Shown in pieces: positions 55,860 to 63,359 of a stretch of 64,000 bases of DNA. The stretch is from DAHUXD01 sp963805495 (GTDB lineage Bacteria; Acidobacteriota; Thermoanaerobaculia; UBA5066; Gp7-AA6): the NCBI GenBank assembly GCA_963805495.1, contig CAWDUQ010000002.1, positions 1,302,001 to 1,366,000 on the forward strand. Reading direction: 5' to 3'. The position numbers were made by a program, and so were the translations under genes. The notes beneath the pieces are model-generated. The model saw only the letters and a list, made by a program, of their open reading frames with translations, made no database searches and had not been told where the DNA came from. Positions within the stretch are counted from its first letter, which is position 1, and every line of letters starts with the position of its first letter.

Positions 55860-56673
55860 CGAAAGCCTCCTCCGAATTTCGCTGGATCTGCTCGGCGCGC
55901 CGCGCCTCGGCCAGCACCGTCTCGAGCGGCGGGATCGCCGCGTCCCACTCGACGAGGGTTGGCACGGGCCCGAACCGGTTCACGGCGCAACGGTAGAGAT
56001 CCCACACCGCCTCGGTGACGGGATGGTCGTGCGTGTCGATGACGAGGTCCCCGTGGTCTTCGTGGCCGGCGAGATGCATCTGGCCGACGCGATGCGCCGG
56101 GAGCCGGCCGAGGAAGCGCCGCGCGTCGAGGCTGTGGTTGCGGGCGTTGACGTAGAGGTTGTTGACGTCGAGCAGGATTCCGCAGTCGGCCTCGTCCACG
56201 ACCGCGGCCAGGAAGTCGGCCTCCGACAGGCGCGACGACGCGTGCTCGACGTAGCTCGAGATGTTTTCGACGAGAATGCGCCGGCCCAGGAACTCCTGGA
56301 CGGCACGGATTTTCTCCGCCGTCAAGGCAACTGCCTCTTCCGTGAGAGGCATCGGGAGCAGGTCGTGGCTGTTGTGTCCGCCGAGTCCCGTCCAACACAG
56401 GTGGTCCGAAACGATCACCGGCTCGACGCGGTCGCACAGGTCCTTGAGGCGGCGCAGGTATTCGCGATCCACGGGATCGGCCGAACCGAGCGACATCGAA
56501 ACGCCATGAAGCGCGACCGGATAGTCCCGGCGCACGCGCTCGAGCATCGCGAGCGGACGCCCCCCCTCCACCATGAAGTTCTCGGAGATCGCCTCGAAAA
56601 ACGGCACGCCCGGGCGGCCGGCGAGAATCTCGTCGAAGTGCTCCTTGCGCAGGCCGATCCCGCAGCCGGTCAC
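55840..56673 (-). CDS. DUF692/UPF0276 multinuclear iron oxidase (BufB-like), cluster 2
   Basis: 277 residues. All family motifs are present: GIGLRKEHFDEIL, FFEAISENFMVEGG, VALHGVSMSLGSADPVD, IVSDHLCWTGLGGHNSHDLLPMPLTEEA, ILVENISSYVEHA, ILLDVNNLYVNARNHSLD, QMHLAGHED, IDTHDHPVTEAVWDLY and LVEWDAAIPPL. The His/Asp/Glu ligands of the iron cluster are intact. It begins 27 bp after the HbpS-like gene and is the first gene of the second peptide cluster (DUF692, BufC, precursor, hydrolase). The order differs from cluster 1, where the precursor comes first. Confidence 0.92.
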   Translation of the reverse strand: MTGCGIGLRKEHFDEILAGRPGVPFFEAISENFMVEGGRPLAMLERVRRDYPVALHGVSMSLGSADPVDREYLRRLKDLCDRVEPVIVSDHLCWTGLGGHNSHDLLPMPLTEEAVALTAEKIRAVQEFLGRRILVENISSYVEHASSRLSEADFLAAVVDEADCGILLDVNNLYVNARNHSLDARRFLGRLPAHRVGQMHLAGHEDHGDLVIDTHDHPVTEAVWDLYRCAVNRFGPVPTLVEWDAAIPPLETVLAEARRAEQIQRNSEEAFDAATAA

Positions 56674-56700
56674 CGCGGGAACGAAACCCCCGGGCGCGTT

Positions 56701-57168
56701 TCACTTGACCACCGCGGCACCCGCCAGCGCGATTTCCTCGTCGACCTGCGGCGAGTCTCCCGAGATCCCGATCGCGCCGACGAACTGGCCGCCGGAGAAG
56801 ATCGGGACACCCCCCTGGAGCGGAGTGAAGTCGTCCAGCGCGAGCGTGACGATGCGGCCGTTCTTGACCTGTTCCTCGAAGTACCGCGTCGGCCGCTTGA
56901 AGTGCGCCGCTGTGCGCGCCTTGCCGATGCCGACCTTGATCGAACCGACCTGAGTCGTGTCGAGGCGCTCGAGGAGGAGCAGGTTCCCGGCGTCGTCGAC
57001 CACGACGATCACTACGGGAAGCCCCCGCCGTTTCGCATCGGCCTCGGCCGCGGCGGCCGCCGCCTTCGCTCCCTCGAGCGTCAGGACCTTTTTGTCGACC
57101 ACCTGCTCGCCCCGGGCCGCGCCGGCGCACACCATCATCGCGAGCAGAGTCATGGCTGTCTTTTTCAT
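56701..57168 (-). CDS. secreted GlcG/HbpS-like (DUF336) haem-binding-type protein
   Basis: 155 residues. ATG 57168 with a signal peptide (MKKTAMTLLAMMVCAGAARG). The DUF336 domain reads LTLEGAKAAAAAAEADAKRRGLPVVIVVVDDAGNLLLLERLDTTQVGSIKVGIGKARTAAHFKRPTRYFEEQVKNGRIVTLALDDFTPLQGGVPIFSGGQFVGAIGISGDSPQVDEEIALAGAAVV, complete and in frame. Some HbpS proteins bind haem or sense redox stress; GlcG is associated with glycolate use. It is the last of a three-gene operon with an SMP-30-like gene and a DUF336-cupin gene, and runs straight into the DUF692 cluster. Confidence 0.9.
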   Translation of the reverse strand: MKKTAMTLLAMMVCAGAARGEQVVDKKVLTLEGAKAAAAAAEADAKRRGLPVVIVVVDDAGNLLLLERLDTTQVGSIKVGIGKARTAAHFKRPTRYFEEQVKNGRIVTLALDDFTPLQGGVPIFSGGQFVGAIGISGDSPQVDEEIALAGAAVVK

Positions 57169-57194
57169 TTCGGTTCCTCGGAAATTCGATGCCG

Positions 57195-58951
57195 TCAGCG
57201 CGCCCGGGTTACGTGCGAGGCGCCGGCGCGGCTGCCTTCCGGCAGACGCCCTTGGAAGCGCTCGTCCTTGCCCGACGCCCGGCCGAGCGGGCCGGAGGGA
57301 CGGATGCCCGGAATGCCGAGGCGCATCTTGTAGAGCGCCGACCGGGCGCAGAGGTACAGCGTGCGGCCGTCCGCGTCGCCCCAGGCGAAGTTGTGCGGCT
57401 GCCTCGGGCGGCACGATCGTGCCGAGGTGCCGGCCGTCGGGCGCCAGGACCCAGAGCCCGCCGGGGCCCGACACGTACAGGTTGCCCTGGCCGGTCGACC
57501 TTGAGGCCGTCGAGCGCCTCCTCGCCCGGCGCCGCGGTCATGTCGAAGAACACCTCGCCCTTGCCGAGCGCGCCGTCGGGCCGTGACCGGATAGCGCATG
57601 ACGACCTTCTTTGTCGTCGTCCCAGTTGCCGACGTAGAGGAACTTCTCGTCCGGGCGAGAAGGCGAGGCCGTTCGGCCCGGTCAGCTCGGTCGGTCACCA
57701 GGCGCAGCTTGCCGTCCGGCGCACCGCGTAGACGCCGCGAGAACGGCAGCTCCTTGCGCGGATCGTCGAAGAACTTCGGCAGGCCGAAGGGCGGGTCGGT
57801 GAAGTACAGCGTGCCGTCGGAGCGGTAGACGAGATCGTTCGGGCTGTTCAGGCGCTTGCCCTGGTAGCGGTCGGCGAGCACCGTCTGCGCGCCGTCCCGT
57901 CCAGGCGCGACGACGCGGCGGTTGCCGTGCTGGTCGATCGTGAGCCGGCCCTGCGGGTCGAGCGTCAGGCCGTTCGAGCCGGGCTGGCCGTACTCGTCGA
58001 CGTCGGCGCCGGCGTAGCCGCTCTGGCTGCCGAAAGACGTCGAGACGCGCGCCGTCGGGGAGGTAGCTGGTAGATGACGTTGCTGTTCGGATCGCGAAAA
58101 CAGGAGAGCCTTCTCCGCGGGCCACCAGACCGGCCCCTCGGTGAACTGGAAGCCCTCCGCGAGCTTCTCAGACCTTCGGATTCGGGCCGGCACGATCGCG
58201 TCGAAGTCCGGGGCCTTGCGGACCACGTCCACGTTCACTTCCGCCGGCGTGATCGCGATCGGCGCCGGGTCCCCGGGGTAGAACTCGAGGCGGCGCGCCG
58301 CGCAGCTAGATGTAGTTCGTCGGCGGACTCGAGATCGGACCGTTGATCCCGAAGATCGCGAGCTGGATCTGCTGGCCGGGCTGCACGTCGCGGCCCGACG
58401 ACCAGGCGGTTCGGCGCGTTCCAGCCCGCTGACCACGGCTGCCGCCCGCTCTGGCCGAGCGTACCGCGGCAGCTCGCCGTCGACCCAGACCTCGGCCGTA
58501 GTCGTCGAGCGTCGATCTCGAAGACCACGTTCGTCCCGGTCGTGATCGAAGGCGCCGACCTTCGCCGGGCACCGTCACCGGAGATGCGGTACCAGTTGAA
58601 GCCGAGCTTCCCGTGCCCGCGCCGGCGCCCCGAGCGACGTCGGGTCGATGCGCTCCCATGCCGTGTCGTCGAAGGCCGTGCCGCCGGCATGGGGCGTGAT
58701 GTCGTACGTGCGTCCGAGCGGCCCGGTCGGCTGGTTGTCCGCGCCGGGTCCGGGAAAATCGATCTCGACGATCGACGCGTCGCCGTAGCGCCACGCGCCG
58801 GCGACCAGCGCCACGCCCTCGTCCGTCGCGAGGTCGATCGACCGCATCGGGGCGGCCGGCCGGCGGGTCCTGGGGCGCCGTCTGTGGAAAAAGAGGCGGC
58901 GGCGCCGAGGAGGAACGCCGCCGCCGCGAGGACCGTCGGTTTCGTGGCCAT
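57195..58951 (-). pseudogene. secreted gluconolactonase/SMP-30-like protein with several frameshifts
   Basis: From ATG 58951 (signal KPTVLAAAAFLLGAAAS) the N-terminal domain (GAWRYGDASIVEIDFPGPGADNQPTGPLGRTYD; VQPGQQIQLAIFGINGPISSPPTNYI) and the SMP-30 propeller (EKLAEGFQFTEGPVWWP; YGQPGSNGLTLDPQGRLTIDQHGNRRV; RLNSPNDLVYRSDGTLYFTDPPFGLPKFFDDPRKELPF; KKVVMRYPVT; HNFAWGDADGRTLYLCARSALYKMRLGIPGIRP) are all recognisable, but spread over all three frames, needing at least six single-base shifts. The active lactonase would open aldonolactones in the periplasm. Every piece is well conserved, with no internal deletion, so clustered sequencing/assembly indels are as likely as decay. Confidence 0.8.
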
Positions 58952-58952
58952 G

Positions 58953-59802
58953 TCACCGCACCTTGACGACGTAGTAGGTGAAGGACGCCGGGACCTTCTG
59001 GAACCAGTGAGGCATCCCGGCCGGGACGATCATCACGTCGCCCTTCTGGAGCTGCCGCGTCTCGCCGCCCGCGATCGACGCGCCGCGGACTCTCGTCCGG
59101 CGCCGGTCGCCTTCGGATCCACGACCGTGCCGCCGGTGACGAGGGTCGCCGTGCCGTCGAGCACGTAGATGATGTCGGTCGTCCTGCACGTGGACCTCGG
59201 CCTGGCCGGCCCCGTCGCGCCGCGTGGCGTGGACCTTGTAGCGCTCGCCCCGGTCGAAGAGCACCGCGCCTTTCGCGAAGGCCTCCCGGACCTGTGCGGC
59301 GCCGAAGTAGCTGACCTTCGCCGGGGCCGCCCCGACCGCCGCCGCGCCGAGGACCGCGAGCTCTTCGTCCTCGGCCGCGCTGGCGGCGCCCGCAGACGCC
59401 GACCGCGCCCACGATCGTGCCGTCCACCGTGATCGGCACGCCGCCCTTGAGCGGCGTGAAGTCGCCGACGCGTCGTCATCGCCGTGCGGCCTTTGTTGAT
59501 CAGGTCCTCGAAGAAGCTCGTCGGCTTCTTGAAGAGCGCCGCGGTCCGCGCCTTGCCGATCGAAATCGGCCCGCCCGCCGCGAACGTCCCGTCGAGCCGC
59601 TCGACCGCCATGAGGTTCCCGCCGTCGTCGACCACCGCGATCGCGCCGGTCGTGTGGCGCTTCGTCGCTTCGCCCACGATCGCGCCGATCGCCCGATGGG
59701 CCCCGTCGAGCGTCAGCGTCTTCTTTTCCACCCACTGGCCACGCGCCCCGGAACCGACCAGCAGACCGGCGGCCGCCCAGGCCAGAATCGCACTGCGTCG
59801 CA
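58953..59802 (-). pseudogene. DUF336 (GlcG/HbpS-like) plus cupin fusion protein with several frameshifts
   Basis: ATG 59802 follows GCAAGGAGGCAAAGACG. After a signal (AILAWAAAGLLVGSGARG) a DUF336 domain is readable (LTLDGAHRAIGAIVGEATKRHTTGAIAVVDDGGNLMAVERLDGTFAAGGPISIGKARTAALFKKPTSFFEDLINKG), then frames change through PLKGGVPITVDGTIVGAVGV, EDEELAVLGAAAVG, FAKGAVLFDRGERYKVHATRRDGAGQAEVHVQ, TDIIYVLDGTATLVTGG and a terminal cupin strand LQKGDVMIVPAGMPHWFQKVPASFTYYVVKVR. At least four shifts are required. The cupin His/Glu pattern (PAGMPHWF) is intact. First gene of the operon; same doubt between decay and sequence error as its neighbour. Confidence 0.8.
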
Positions 59803-59910
59803 TCGTCTTTGCCTCCTTGCTTTCTCGCCCGTTGGATGCCGTCGTCCGCGGCCCGTTTCCGAACCCCGGACGCGCGCGCGGGCAGCCAGGACGGCAAGGA
59901 GGAACACACC

Positions 59911-60060
59911 ATGCGCTCCCGATTGGTTCTCGGAGTCGTTCCGGCCGCGGCGTCGCCCGCTCCGAGGTGGCATCGACCCGCGGTGAAGATCCTTCCCGGA
60001 TCCGGGTTGTCCGGTGACCGCTCGCCGCAGGACGAGGGGTCCGGCGCTCGTGTTCCGTAA
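59911..60060 (+). pseudogene. truncated gene start with a strong ribosome site
   Basis: AAGGAGG (59896-59902) lies eight bases before ATG 59911, and the 49 codons begin MRSRLVLGVVPAAASPAP, like a signal peptide. The frame ends at a TAA inside the MITE left end (gttccgTAAcgg). No homologous continuation is visible. It may be the remains of a gene cut off by the element, or a chance feature. The surrounding 59803-60046 otherwise shows nothing. Confidence 0.25.
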
Positions 60061-60180
60061 CGGAAGTCGCTATACGGCAGACGGTCGTCGGGGCGGGGCT
60101 TGTCCCCGCCCGCGGACCGCCGCGAGGGCCGCCCCGGCACACCATGGCGCCATCAAAACTCCGGCGACGGGACGCTAGGC
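60047..60180. mobile_element. second copy of the CTAG-ended GC-hairpin MITE, inverse orientation
   Basis: The sequence is collinear with the reverse complement of 22560-22690: gtgttccgtaacggaagtcg, the pair ctatacggcagacggtcgtc, the hairpins GGGGCGGGG-CTTGT-CCCCGCCC and the GGCCGCCCC core, then ccatggcg ... cggcgacggga and CTAG. The left end is CTCG rather than CTAG. The right CTAG contains the TAG stop of the anti-sigma gene read on the minus strand. Confidence 0.65.
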
Positions 60181-60441
60181 CTTCGCCCGCGACTTCAGAA
60201 TCGCCTGGACGAGCTCCTCGGGCGCTTCTTCGCTCGGCCGGCCGGTCCGGGTCGGCGAAGGCGGCCTGGCCGAGCCGGATCGACTGCTGGTTCTGGCGGA
60301 TGTACTCCCGGCAGGGGGCACAGACGCCCAGGTGCCGCTCGAACTCGTGGCGGCGATCCCCCGGCAATCGTCCTCGAGGTAGAGGTAGAGGAAGTCCAGC
60401 AGTTCCCGGAAGGTGATGTAGGGACGCTCTCCGGCACTCAT
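60175..60441 (-). pseudogene. zf-HC2 anti-sigma zinc-domain protein, frameshifted
   Basis: From ATG 60441 the first frame reads MSAGERPYITFRELLDFLYLYLEDD; near 60373 it shifts to LPGDRRHEFERHLGVCAPCREYIRQNQQSIRLGQAAFADPDRPA, which has the ZAS zinc triad (H-x3-C-x2-C: HLGVCAPC); near 60235 it shifts again to SEEAPEELVQAILKSRAKA and TAG. Together these form a normal anti-sigma domain of about 88 residues, so two single-base indels are implied. No sigma factor gene is next to it; the STAS gene 110 bp away is divergent. The stop lies in the MITE terminus. Confidence 0.75.
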
Positions 60442-60550
60442 GAGGGGCTCACGCTTCACTCCCGACCCTTGGATGCCGGCGCCGGGGGGAGGTTTCGGCG
60501 GATTTCGGATCCCGGCGGATCCCGATCTTTGACATAATCCGCCCACTTTT

Positions 60551-60886
60551 ATGGATCTGACGACGCGCGAGGACGGCGGGGTGACGATCGTCACGGTCAC
60601 GGGGGACCTCGTGATCGGCGACGCCGAGTCCAACTTCAAGAAGACCGTCACGCGGCTCCTCGAGGAGGGGCACGTGAATCTCCTGATCGACCTCTCGGCG
60701 GTCGGGTTCCTCGACAGCTCGGGGCTCGGCGCCCTGGTGCGGGCGCTGACCAACTCGCAGAAGGAAGGCGGCCAGACGAAGCTGTTGAACGCCGGCCCCC
60801 AGATCCGCAAGCTCCTGCAAATGACCAAGCTCGATTCGGTCTTCGAGATCCACGAGGACATGGAGGCTGCCGTCTCGAGCTTCTGA
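60551..60886 (+). CDS. STAS-domain anti-anti-sigma factor (SpoIIAA-like)
   Basis: 111 residues: MDLTTREDGGVTIVTVTGDLVIGDAESNFKKTVTRLLEEGHVNLLIDLSAVGFLDSSGLGALVRALTNSQKEGGQTKLLNAGPQIRKLLQMTKLDSVFEIHEDMEAAVSSF. The phosphorylation segment FLDSSGLGAL is intact, so it can be switched by an RsbW/SpoIIAB-type kinase, which is not encoded here. Divergent from the frameshifted anti-sigma gene and 37 bp upstream of the GAF-HlyD gene, with which it is probably co-transcribed. Contrast the STAS protein at 47505, which lacks these serines. Confidence 0.92.
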   Translation: MDLTTREDGGVTIVTVTGDLVIGDAESNFKKTVTRLLEEGHVNLLIDLSAVGFLDSSGLGALVRALTNSQKEGGQTKLLNAGPQIRKLLQMTKLDSVFEIHEDMEAAVSSF

Positions 60887-60923
60887 TCCCGGTGATTCGG
60901 TTGCCGTTTCCGGAAGGAGATCG

Positions 60924-63359
60924 TTGGCGGACGAACCCGAGGAACCCGAGGGCGGAACCGTCGGAGTCGGGAAGGACGGGGCCGACGCGCAGGTCTCGGC
61001 TCTGGCGGAGCTCGCGCTCTGCGAAAACCTCGCCCAGACCTCCGGCTGGGCCGCGCGCTGGAGTGCGTCGATGGCCGGCGCCGACGCGACGCTCCTGTGG
61101 GCGCCCGACACGGTGCATCCCATCTTCCTTTGCATCGGCGCCGAGGGCGCGGGCACCGAAAAGTTCCTGAGACGGTCCGCGCCCCGGGATTCCGGTCACA
61201 TCCACGAACTCGTCCGCGACCGCCAGCCGATCGTGCTGGCTGGCGACGAGCTGACGACGAACGACCCCTTCGTGCGCGGGCTGGCGGGCTACCGGGCGTG
61301 CATCGCCGTGCCGCTCGAAGCCGAGGGGTTGGTCGTCGGTCTGCTCGCACTTCTCTTCACCAAGATGCCGAACGCCGAACACGCGCTCGCCCGCGTCGAG
61401 CGCTTCCTGGAGCAGGCGGCCCCGGCCCTCGGCCGGGCGCTGCGGTCCGAGCGCAAGACCGTCGGAATGCTCCATGCGATCGAACGGCTGACCAACCTGT
61501 ACGACCTGTCGAAGGCCTTCGGCTCGACCATCGACATCGACGAGCTTTCGGCGCTCATCGTCCGCAAGGCGGCCGACTTCGTGACCGGAGAAACCGCGTG
61601 CCTCTGGATGCTCGAAGGCGACGACGACGTGACCGTCGCCGCGGCGGCCGTCAACGAGAACTACGACGTCGAATCGCCTCCCGACGCGGTCGGAGGCGCG
61701 CTCGTCGGCGACGTGATCGCCGACCAGGACTCCATCCGCCGCAACCGCATTCCCGCGGACGACCCCGTCGCGACCGAAGATCCGTCCTACCCCGTCCGCT
61801 CGGCGCTCGCCGTGCCCCTGGTCGAGGACGAGATTTCGATCGGGGCGCTCGTCGTCGCCAACAAGCGCGGGCGCCACCCGGAGTTCACGGCCGAAGACGA
61901 GGAGCTCCTGAACGACCTCGCCCGCCAGGCCGTACGGGCCCTGCGCACGGCCCGCCAGCACGAGGCCGAAAAGAAGGTCGAAGAGCTCGACGCCCTGCTC
62001 GCGGTCAGCCGCGAGATCACCGCGACCCTCGACCTCGACAAGGTGATGCAGACCGTGGTCAACGCCACGGCCGCCCTCATCTCCTACGACCGCTGCGGCA
62101 TCGCGATCCAGGAAAAGGGGAAGCTGCGTCTCGGCGCGATCTCGGGCTCGACCGAGGTGGACAGGAAGGACCCGGACGCCCACCGCATGGAAGAGCTCCT
62201 GCAGTGGGTCTATCTCTCGGGGACGGACACCGCCGTGACCCAGACCGAAGACGGGGAAATCACGGCCGACCGGCCGGAGACCGAAGAGAAGTTCCGGGCC
62301 GTCTTTCAGGAGACGGGGCTGCGGTCGTTCTTCGGCGTGCTCCTCAAGGACGAGGAGGGAAAACTCGGCGCCCTCGGTTTCGAAAGCCGCGAGGCCCTCT
62401 TCTTCGACGAGGGGACCCGCGACCTGCTCTCGATCCTCGTCAACCAGGCGACCGTCGCCGTGCGCAACGCCCAGCTCTACCGCCAGGTTCCGCTGGCCGG
62501 CTTCTGGAAGCCGCTCCTCGAGAAGAAACGACGGCTCGGGGCCGTGCCCGAGAGACGGCGCCGCCGCTGGACGATCGGTCTCGCGGCCGCGGTCCTCGCG
62601 CTGTGCATCCTTCCCTGGCCGTTGCGGATCGCGGCGCCGGCCCGGGTCCTTCCCGGGCGGCGGGCGGCGGTGACCTCGCTCGTCGACGGGGTCGTGGCCT
62701 CGGTCCTGCACCGGGAGGGCGACCGCGTCGAGGCCGGCGAAGTGATCGCCACCCTCAAGGACGAGAGCTACGTGGCCGAGCTGGCCGCGGCCCGCTCCGA
62801 CCTCGCGATCGCCGAGAGCGAAGTCGCGCGGGCGCGGGCGGCGGGTGATCCGGGCGCGGTCTTCGACGCCGCCGCACGCCGCGACGAGGCGAAGGCCCGA
62901 ATCGCGCTCGAAGGCGAGCGCCTGGCGCAGACGCGGCTGAAGGCGCCGGCCGGCGGCGTGATCATCACCCCCCGGATCGAGGAGCGCGTCGGCCAGCTGC
63001 TGCCCCGCGGCATCGAGCTGTGCGTCGTCGCCGACGTCAGGACCCTCACGGCGGAGGTTGCGATCCCCGAGTCGGAAGCCGGGCTGGTCGCGGCGGGCCA
63101 GCCGGCGACGCTCAAGTTCAATCCCTTTCCCGGCCGGTCCTTTCACGGGACCGTCGAGCGCGTCGCGGCGCGCGTCCGGGAGGAGGGGTCCGAGCGCTTC
63201 GTGATCGCGGAAGTTGCGATCTCCAACCCCGACGGCGCCCTGAAGACCGGAATGCTCGGCACCGCGAAGGTCCGCGTGGGAACCCGCCGCGTCATCACGG
63301 CGCTGTTCCGCAAGCCCGTCCGGTATCTCTGGAACAAGGTCTGGCCTCTTCTCCCGTGA
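60924..63359 (+). CDS. triple-GAF sensor fused to a HlyD-type membrane-fusion (periplasmic adaptor) domain
   Basis: 811 residues, TTG start with GGAAGGAG eight bases upstream. Residues about 25-180, 210-375 and 395-550 are GAF domains (e.g. ALVGDVIADQDSIRRNRIPADDPVATEDPSYPVRSALAVPLVEDEISIGALVVANKRG; LDLDKVMQTVVNATAALISYDRCGIAIQEKGKLRLGAIS). A single membrane span follows (WTIGLAAAVLALCILPWPLRIAAPA, about 565-590). The C-terminal 220 residues form a HlyD/AcrA-like adaptor: GRRAAVTSLVDGVVASVLHREGDRVEAGEVIATLKDESYVAELAAARSDLAIAESEVARARA (lipoyl and hairpin) and LKAPAGGVIITPRIEERVGQLLPRGIELCVVADVRTLTAEVAIPESEAGLVAAGQPATLKFNPFP. Cytoplasmic sensing joined to a periplasmic export adaptor. Stop overlaps the next start. 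Confidence 0.88.
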   Translation: MADEPEEPEGGTVGVGKDGADAQVSALAELALCENLAQTSGWAARWSASMAGADATLLWAPDTVHPIFLCIGAEGAGTEKFLRRSAPRDSGHIHELVRDRQPIVLAGDELTTNDPFVRGLAGYRACIAVPLEAEGLVVGLLALLFTKMPNAEHALARVERFLEQAAPALGRALRSERKTVGMLHAIERLTNLYDLSKAFGSTIDIDELSALIVRKAADFVTGETACLWMLEGDDDVTVAAAAVNENYDVESPPDAVGGALVGDVIADQDSIRRNRIPADDPVATEDPSYPVRSALAVPLVEDEISIGALVVANKRGRHPEFTAEDEELLNDLARQAVRALRTARQHEAEKKVEELDALLAVSREITATLDLDKVMQTVVNATAALISYDRCGIAIQEKGKLRLGAISGSTEVDRKDPDAHRMEELLQWVYLSGTDTAVTQTEDGEITADRPETEEKFRAVFQETGLRSFFGVLLKDEEGKLGALGFESREALFFDEGTRDLLSILVNQATVAVRNAQLYRQVPLAGFWKPLLEKKRRLGAVPERRRRRWTIGLAAAVLALCILPWPLRIAAPARVLPGRRAAVTSLVDGVVASVLHREGDRVEAGEVIATLKDESYVAELAAARSDLAIAESEVARARAAGDPGAVFDAAARRDEAKARIALEGERLAQTRLKAPAGGVIITPRIEERVGQLLPRGIELCVVADVRTLTAEVAIPESEAGLVAAGQPATLKFNPFPGRSFHGTVERVAARVREEGSERFVIAEVAISNPDGALKTGMLGTAKVRVGTRRVITALFRKPVRYLWNKVWPLLP

